Source: Candidatus Levybacteria bacterium RIFCSPHIGHO2_01_FULL_36_15 (GTDB lineage: Bacteria; Patescibacteriota; Microgenomatia; Levybacterales; GWA1-39-11). From it: a stretch of DNA of 44,485 nt. The translations under genes and the position numbers were made by a program. The notes beneath the pieces are model-generated. The model did no database searches and was not told the origin of the DNA. It worked only from the letters and a program-made list of their open reading frames with translations. The DNA lies in assembly GCA_001782015.1 (NCBI GenBank), contig MFNJ01000003.1, positions 1 through 44,485 of the forward strand. The letters are read 5' to 3'. Below are positions 39,369 through 44,485 of this stretch, in pieces. Positions within the stretch are counted from its first letter, which is position 1; each line of letters opens with the position of its first letter.

Positions 39369-40832
39369 CTATCTAGTCCAAATAGTAGAAATGTCAATTT
39401 GATAAGAGGGATTGAAGTTATTTTTGATAAAGTTTGCAATAAGAGTATTTTGGTAAATGATGGGAGCATCAGTCACAATCAAGTGAACCTTATTATCTTC
39501 AAGGTTTTGAATAATCTCCTTCTGGTCATTTTCCGACAGCAGGTTTGGAGGAAGATATTCAAACTTGGTGGGATTTTTTCTGTCAGTGAGGAAATAAAAC
39601 AAAGGTGAATAGGTGTAAACAAATATTGGATCCTTAGTCAAAGTATGGTTCTGAATGAATTCGGTTATTTTGGTAATTATATAATAAGATTTACTGTCGG
39701 TAAAAACTCGACTTCTTGGATTTTCCAGAAAATATGAGTGTTTAAGAATTGGGTCTTGCCATCTATAAAATCCTTTGAACAATATAGAATATACCGCTAA
39801 AACCAAAACGAGGATGAAATTAACAGCAATAATACTTCTTTTTCCAGTACTCTTCACTTTTGCCATTAATAAAGCAAAAGGAAAACCAATCAGGGAAAGA
39901 AGTGGCGTGAGGTGTACGTAGTCAGTTGTTGGTCTTATACCTAAAAGATAATAAAAGATGGGAAAAGTTGCAAGAATAAAAAAGCGGGATTTTTTCTTAA
40001 CGGCAACAATCAGTGCGATTAGTGAAATAACCAGTGGAATAAGGTAAAAATATAACTTTATGATAACTTTGGGGATGATATCCGCAGGCAAAAATGGAGT
40101 TGACTGCATACCTTTTAGAATAGTTTGTTCTATCATAAAAAAATAAAAATCTTGCAGAAAAGGAAAAAACGAATGAGAATTTAGAAGATAAGTTAAGAAG
40201 ATTAGAAAAATTAAAAGTAAGCCGGAAAAATACCATAAAAAGTTATATTGTTGTCTTGCTTCCTTTATGAACAGAAAAAAACAGATTACATTGAAAATGA
40301 GTGCAAGGCCAAGATTCTGTTTTAAAATTACTGTGACAGAAGTTAAAATACCCGCAAGAAAAAAATATTTTTTGCTTTTCTTTTTAAGAGCAGTCAGCAG
40401 AAAAAAAACAGTTATAATTCCGCCAGTTACTGCGAGCATGGTTGGCCAAAGAAATGTGATGTGTGTAGGCCCCCATAATATAAACATCAGTGGCGGAAGT
40501 ATTGCAAGTAACGTTGAATTAGTAGTTAGTTTTCCAATCTTGTAACACACGATCACCGTGGTAAATGAGATCAAAATTGCGCCGATTCGAGCGGCTAAAA
40601 TGGATTCTCCAAGAATTTTTAAAAAAAATGCAGCAATAAAAATTGATCCTGGTGTATAAATAAAATGAAAATCTTTATATGGAACATCTCCTTGTAAAAA
40701 GCGTACAGCCGGATGAAGAACCCATCCTTCATCATAAGGAATGATTCCTTTTAAGTGAAAGAATGACAGTAATATAAGCAGTCCCAAAATAATAATAATT
40801 CGCGGAAAGTAGGAAATATAGATCTTTTCCAT
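39369..40832 (-). CDS. GT-C family membrane glycosyltransferase
   Basis: A 487-aa multi-pass protein whose first loop is IIPYDEGWVLHPAVRFLQGD followed by YKDFHFIYTPGSIFIAAF, the DEG...Y.P pattern shared with the enzyme at 25958. About ten helices follow. The tail has KDPIFVYTYSPLFYFLTDRK followed by NPTKFEYLPPNLL, very like the tail of the 25958 product, so these two are close paralogues. Its stop lies in the gap holding a remnant ORF. It is divergent from the GT-C gene at 40953. Donor and acceptor are unknown. Confidence 0.83.
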   Translation of the reverse strand: MEKIYISYFPRIIIILGLLILLSFFHLKGIIPYDEGWVLHPAVRFLQGDVPYKDFHFIYTPGSIFIAAFFLKILGESILAARIGAILISFTTVIVCYKIGKLTTNSTLLAILPPLMFILWGPTHITFLWPTMLAVTGGIITVFFLLTALKKKSKKYFFLAGILTSVTVILKQNLGLALIFNVICFFLFIKEARQQYNFLWYFSGLLLIFLIFLTYLLNSHSFFPFLQDFYFFMIEQTILKGMQSTPFLPADIIPKVIIKLYFYLIPLVISLIALIVAVKKKSRFFILATFPIFYYLLGIRPTTDYVHLTPLLSLIGFPFALLMAKVKSTGKRSIIAVNFILVLVLAVYSILFKGFYRWQDPILKHSYFLENPRSRVFTDSKSYYIITKITEFIQNHTLTKDPIFVYTYSPLFYFLTDRKNPTKFEYLPPNLLSENDQKEIIQNLEDNKVHLIVTDAPIIYQNTLIANFIKNNFNPSYQIDISTIWTR

Positions 40833-40952
40833 AATAAGGTTATGTTATATTATAATAAATTCTTTAATATTTATATCGTCAGAAATGAATTTTAATGTCT
40901 TTATAACAAAAAGTGTAGAATATATCATCCTGCCCGTTATTTAACTATTAAT

Positions 40953-42539
40953 ATGTTTTCTGTAGCCATATACATTGGTTTTTACGCATATTTGGTTTTA
41001 TGCCTAGGGCTGGCAGGTTTGTTATATAAGCAAACAATCTTAATTACTGCTCTTGTTTACCTTATTGTGATTTTGCTGCTAAATAAAAATAATATTACAA
41101 AAATCAGATTTTTAAGATTAAAAATAAATAAAATTTCTATCATATTTTTATCTCTAATTTTTTTACAAGTATTGATTAATCTGCTTGGAGCTTTAGGCCC
41201 GGAGCTTTCATATGATGCCCTTTGGTATCATCTTACAATACCCAAAATATTTCTTGAGAATCATTCAATTTTCCATATTCCCGGAGGTTTATTCTATTAC
41301 TCTGATATGCCAAAACTTACCGAAATGCTCTATATACCTGCGCTTGCTATAAATAATGAAATACTGGCAAAATTAATTCATTTTTCATTTGGGATATTGG
41401 CTCTTTTTGCGCTCTATAAAGTATCGCAAAGTTTTCTTTCCAAAAGCTATTCTATACTTACTTGTCTTATCTTTTATTCAAACTTGGTTGTTGGTTGGGA
41501 ATCAATAAGCGCTTATATTGATTTATCAAGAACATTTTATGAAATTATGACTGTGTGGGGATTTATAAATTATCTGGAAAGCAATAAAAAAAGATGGCTT
41601 GTAATTACCGGATTAATGTTGGGATTTGCAATTTCAACCAAGCTTTTGGCTTTGGGATCTCTTTTAATAATCGTTTTGTTGTTAATTTTGAAATACTTTA
41701 AAAAAAGAAAGAATTCACTATCTGATATTTTTTATATTATTACCCCTGCGTTTTTTGTACCATTACCGTGGTTTATACTTTCCTATATTAATACCAGAAA
41801 TCCAATTTTCCCATTCTTCTCATCATTTTACGATTTTGGGATAAATATTCATCTTTTAAATCCTTTTAACTTTGTGAAAGATCTATGGAATTTATTTATG
41901 TATTCCGCGGATCCAATTTCTCCCGTTTACATACTGTTCTTGCCATTAATAGTTATTTTTTATAAAAAATTAAATCAGAATGCAAAAATTATTGCCGTTT
42001 ATTCATTGATATCCTTGCTTATTTGGTATATTACTCCCCGAACTGGAGGCGGAAGATTCATTCTGCCTTATTTACCCGCTTACTCTATTTTAGCAGCAGC
42101 ATCAATTGGCATTATGCCAATAAAAAGGTTAAGCAAATTTTTAGTATCATTCATTGTTATTGTTTCGGTTATCTCAATTGTCTATAGGGGTTTTGCTAAT
42201 ATTAAATACTTGCCTGTAGTTTTTCTCAAACAATCAAAAAATGAGTTTCTAAACAAAAACCTTAACTTTTCCTACGGAGATTTTTATGACATTGATAGTT
42301 ATTTTAAAAACAAAATTAAAAAAGCGGACAAAGTTTTAATTTTTGGGGGACATAATTTGTATTATGTTTACTTTCCTTTTGTCCACGAATCTTACATCAA
42401 AAAAGGAGATAAATTTAATTATGTGCTTTTAATAAAGCATGATTTACCAAAAAGATTCCGGCATTGGAATCTTGTCTATAAAAATGATATAACAAATGTC
42501 ATGCTCTATACACTGGACAACCAAAAATGGACCTATTAA
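40953..42539 (+). CDS. GT-C family membrane glycosyltransferase
   Basis: A 528-aa multi-pass protein. The first extracytoplasmic loop has LGPELSYDALWYHLTIPKIF, the YDAL.YHL..P motif of a GT-C clade, then HIPGGLFYYSDMPKLTEMLY. WESISAYIDLSRTFYEIM and TPRTGGGRFILPYLPAYSI are further conserved-looking loops. The C-terminal tail includes KVLIFGGHNLYYVYFPF. It overlaps the O-antigen ligase gene by 13 nt. It is probably a polyprenyl-phosphate-sugar-dependent transferase working with the ligase. The upstream region is AT-rich with no clear promoter. Confidence 0.82.
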   Translation: MFSVAIYIGFYAYLVLCLGLAGLLYKQTILITALVYLIVILLLNKNNITKIRFLRLKINKISIIFLSLIFLQVLINLLGALGPELSYDALWYHLTIPKIFLENHSIFHIPGGLFYYSDMPKLTEMLYIPALAINNEILAKLIHFSFGILALFALYKVSQSFLSKSYSILTCLIFYSNLVVGWESISAYIDLSRTFYEIMTVWGFINYLESNKKRWLVITGLMLGFAISTKLLALGSLLIIVLLLILKYFKKRKNSLSDIFYIITPAFFVPLPWFILSYINTRNPIFPFFSSFYDFGINIHLLNPFNFVKDLWNLFMYSADPISPVYILFLPLIVIFYKKLNQNAKIIAVYSLISLLIWYITPRTGGGRFILPYLPAYSILAAASIGIMPIKRLSKFLVSFIVIVSVISIVYRGFANIKYLPVVFLKQSKNEFLNKNLNFSYGDFYDIDSYFKNKIKKADKVLIFGGHNLYYVYFPFVHESYIKKGDKFNYVLLIKHDLPKRFRHWNLVYKNDITNVMLYTLDNQKWTY

Positions 42540-43735
42540 AAAAATTTCTCTATCTTACTTTAATAACTTTTCCTCTGGGAGTTATTATAAGAATAAATAT
42601 TTTTAAATCAACTTATATTTACCCGTTGGATGTTGCCGTATTTGCGGTTTTTTTAACAATCCTATTTATAAGCATCAAAATAAAAAAAAATATTTTTTCG
42701 TTTCCTAATATAAAGGCTTTATATTATTTTATCGGAATTGCTTTTTTTGCTTTAGTTCTCAACTCATATTTTTTAACGCCTCAGACGTTTTTAGTTTCAT
42801 TTTTTTATTTGTTTAGATTTATTATTTATTCAAGCCTTATTTTGGCATTCAATTATCTGGATGCAGGGTTTTCAAAAAAATTTATATACTACCTTTCCCT
42901 TTCCGGATTCTTATTTGTTGTGTTTGGTCTGGCGCAATATTTATTTTATCCAGATCTTAGAAAGTTATATTATTTGGGATGGGATAAGCACTTATATAGA
43001 TTGTTTTCAACGACGCTTGATCCTAACTTTGCCGGCGCAATTATTGTTCTGGAACTACTGCTATTATTTAGTTTATTTCAAAAAAAAATCATCAGAAAAA
43101 ATTTATCTAAAATAATTTATATGGTGGGTTTACTTTTGACTTCAGTATCACTATTTCTCACCTATTCACGAAGTTCTTTTATTATGCTTTCTGTTTCCGG
43201 ACTTTCCTATCTTGTTGTTACAAAACAAAAAAGAGAAATCGTGTTATTAATTGCTTTTATTGTGTTTGGAATTCTGTTTTTACCTAAAAGTCTAAAAAGT
43301 GAAGGAGTAGATCTTTTAAGAAGGGCTTCCATATCTTCCCGAGCGGAAAGCATAGCAAGCGCATTGGATATATTCAAAAATTCTCCTGTTTTTGGCATAG
43401 GTTTTAATACCTATAGATATGCTCAGGAAAGACGCGGAATGCTTGATCCAGAAAATTGGGAAATTACCCATTCTGGAGCAGGCGTACCAAATAGTTTTAT
43501 TTTAGCTCTTGTTACAACAGGTCTAACCGGTTTTATATTCTATTTAAATTTTTGGGTAAGAGTGGTCAGAAAAGCATATTTGGGAATTATACCCGGCAAG
43601 AATTTATATTTTAAAGCAGCAGTCTTTTCTTCATTGATAGGAGTCTTAACTCATGCGTTATTTGAAAATACATTATTTTATTCGTTTGTAATGTTCTGGG
43701 TATTTATACTATTGTCTTTTAAGGATTATAAGTGA
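42527..43735 (+). CDS. O-antigen ligase/polymerase (Wzy/WaaL-type)
   Basis: A 402-aa multi-pass protein of the O-antigen ligase family. The large extracytoplasmic loop near residues 250-330 has SSRAESIASALDIFKNSPVF followed by GIGFNTYRYAQ, and earlier FLTYSRSSFIML. Then comes HSGAGVPNSFILALVTTGLTG, the terminal family motif. Such proteins either polymerise lipid-linked repeat units or transfer the finished glycan to a carrier. It starts 13 nt inside the GT-C gene upstream, so it is translationally coupled. Its stop region overlaps the convergent Ig-like gene by 17 nt. Polymerase versus ligase cannot be decided. Confidence 0.85.
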   Translation: MDLLKKFLYLTLITFPLGVIIRINIFKSTYIYPLDVAVFAVFLTILFISIKIKKNIFSFPNIKALYYFIGIAFFALVLNSYFLTPQTFLVSFFYLFRFIIYSSLILAFNYLDAGFSKKFIYYLSLSGFLFVVFGLAQYLFYPDLRKLYYLGWDKHLYRLFSTTLDPNFAGAIIVLELLLLFSLFQKKIIRKNLSKIIYMVGLLLTSVSLFLTYSRSSFIMLSVSGLSYLVVTKQKREIVLLIAFIVFGILFLPKSLKSEGVDLLRRASISSRAESIASALDIFKNSPVFGIGFNTYRYAQERRGMLDPENWEITHSGAGVPNSFILALVTTGLTGFIFYLNFWVRVVRKAYLGIIPGKNLYFKAAVFSSLIGVLTHALFENTLFYSFVMFWVFILLSFKDYK

Positions 43736-44459
43736 CCTTTATCTTTTTTTCAGTCTGATTCCCTGCAGGATCAGTTGCTGTGATAATAAACGCGTTGTCT
43801 CCATTCTGCAACTTGTAATAATATGAAAAATTGCCATTGTTATCTACTATTGCCACGAACCCATTAACGCTTATACTATTATCCGGATCAGTTTTCCCCT
43901 GCATGTTAATATTCTGATCATATTTTGAAAAACTTGCCCCGTCTGTTGGAAAGTTAATGTCAAGAGCCGGAACTCTTTTTTTATATATCACATCATATTC
44001 CGCACTGAACTCGCTTATTTTGCCGTTTTCATTTTTAAATTGCGTTTTTATAAAATTATCTCCTTCTTCAAGTTCAATATTTTTGAACTTGAATTTTCCG
44101 TCTTTATCTACAGACATTTCTGCTTTTAAGTTGCTGTTAAGATATAGAAGAATTTTCCCATTCTTGTCAATGGAGTTGCCCGTAATATTAATCGAAGCGC
44201 TTTTTGTGGCTTGAATTATTGGATCAAGATGCGGTGGCAAAATTACATAATTATTGTTCGTGTCTTGAACAGATTTTGAAGTACTTCTGATTTCATTAAA
44301 TTTAATGATTACTTTGCCTACTTCCGTTGTTGCAGTTATCCCATATTTGAAAATCAGAAAAAGTAAAATTATAATCCCAACTGTTGAAAAAAAAATCTGT
44401 TTTTTTGTCTGTTTTTCAAGCTTTCTTTTTAGTCTTGATTTACTTGAATAGTTATTCAT
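43719..44459 (-). CDS. Membrane-anchored protein with Ig-like (glucodextranase-B-type) domains
   Basis: A 246-aa protein with a lysine/arginine-rich cytoplasmic start, one helix at about residues 22-40 (IFFSTVGIIILLFLIFKY) and an extracytoplasmic part of two repeats. The second repeat (about residues 165-245) runs INFPTDGASFSKYDQNINMQ, then GKTDPDNSISVNG, GDNAFIITATDPAGNQTEKK and a terminal strand, as in glucodextranase-B or bacterial Ig-like folds. The first repeat (about 80-160) has the related SINITGNSIDKNGKILLYLN pattern. It has no catalytic motif, so a cell-surface adhesin or anchor role is inferred. Its ATG lies 26 bp from the window edge, so the upstream region is not visible. Confidence 0.78.
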   Translation of the reverse strand: MNNYSSKSRLKRKLEKQTKKQIFFSTVGIIILLFLIFKYGITATTEVGKVIIKFNEIRSTSKSVQDTNNNYVILPPHLDPIIQATKSASINITGNSIDKNGKILLYLNSNLKAEMSVDKDGKFKFKNIELEEGDNFIKTQFKNENGKISEFSAEYDVIYKKRVPALDINFPTDGASFSKYDQNINMQGKTDPDNSISVNGFVAIVDNNGNFSYYYKLQNGDNAFIITATDPAGNQTEKKIKVTYNP

Positions 44460-44485
44460 ATTTTCTGAGCCGTCTGTGAGATTCG

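Noticed and set aside
39270-39608. Tracked 112-aa plus-strand ORF
   Set aside because: Its second half is antisense to the GT-C gene at 39369; the first part reads only as the frameshifted continuation of the remnant at 39208.
1-44485. CRISPR array, prophage or insertion sequence
   Set aside because: No spaced direct-repeat array, transposase, integrase or terminal inverted repeats were seen.
1-44485. Alternative genetic code (UGA read as glycine)
   Set aside because: TGA ends several complete, full-length family proteins, so it acts as a normal stop.

Overview
The window is an AT-rich (about one-third G+C by eye), densely packed bacterial chromosome segment. It starts with a small housekeeping block and continues as a long cell-surface glycan locus. 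TGA is used as a normal stop (for example in the HAM1-family gene, the GT-C gene ending at 39206 and the O-antigen ligase), so code 25 lineages such as Gracilibacteria and Absconditabacteria are unlikely. Short overlapping genes, many GT-C, YfhO-type and PTPS-related membrane proteins, compact housekeeping proteins and leaderless-looking promoters suggest a Patescibacteria/CPR genome, most likely Microgenomates-like. That placement is inference from gene content, not from a marker-gene tree.

Layout. (1) 1-3972, housekeeping: 5'-truncated rodA, rplU, rpmA, parB, convergent lepB, tRNA-Val(CAC), a 3'-half tRNA remnant and a divergent HAM1-family NTP pyrophosphatase. (2) 4076-8101: a GT4 glycosyltransferase, a PTPS-related/YfhO-like membrane protein and a GtrB-type polyprenyl-phosphate sugar synthase. 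(3) 8291-15499, sugar-modification module: FkbM methyltransferase, NAD-dependent sugar dehydratase/epimerase, an acetolactate-synthase-like ThDP enzyme and a HAD phosphatase in one overlapping minus-strand operon; a divergent NeuB-like synthase; a decayed gene fragment; and a C-methyltransferase-like protein. (4) 15670-27547, assembly and export: GT2, Wzx-type flippase, TylF-like and class I methyltransferases, GT4, a GT2/GT-C fusion, a 958-aa YfhO protein and a GT-C enzyme. (5) 27637-31273: sugar epimerase, UDP-sugar 6-dehydrogenase and two DPM1-like GT2 enzymes. (6) 31411-44459: a run of GT-C membrane glycosyltransferases with one small stand-alone extracytoplasmic-tail protein, a Nudix hydrolase, a WaaE-like GT2, an O-antigen ligase/Wzy-type protein and a membrane-anchored Ig-like surface protein.

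Inferred working model. Cytoplasmic enzymes make unusual nucleotide sugars (uronic acid, nonulosonate-like and possibly branched or C-methylated sugars). GT2 and GT4 enzymes build lipid-linked oligosaccharides, and three GT2 enzymes can charge polyprenyl phosphate with single sugars. The Wzx-like protein flips lipid-linked glycan, about ten multi-pass GT-C/YfhO-type proteins decorate it outside the membrane, and the ligase/polymerase finishes the surface glycan.

Most notable signals. First, several first-in-operon genes have a -35/-10 pair placed so that transcription should start at the ATG. In three cases the ORF track's TTG 'start' is actually the -35 hexamer, exactly 36 nt upstream of the ATG. 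Second, lepB and tRNA-Val appear to share one -35 element read on opposite strands. Third, there is a tRNA half remnant, a GT2/GT-C fusion and two decayed genes.
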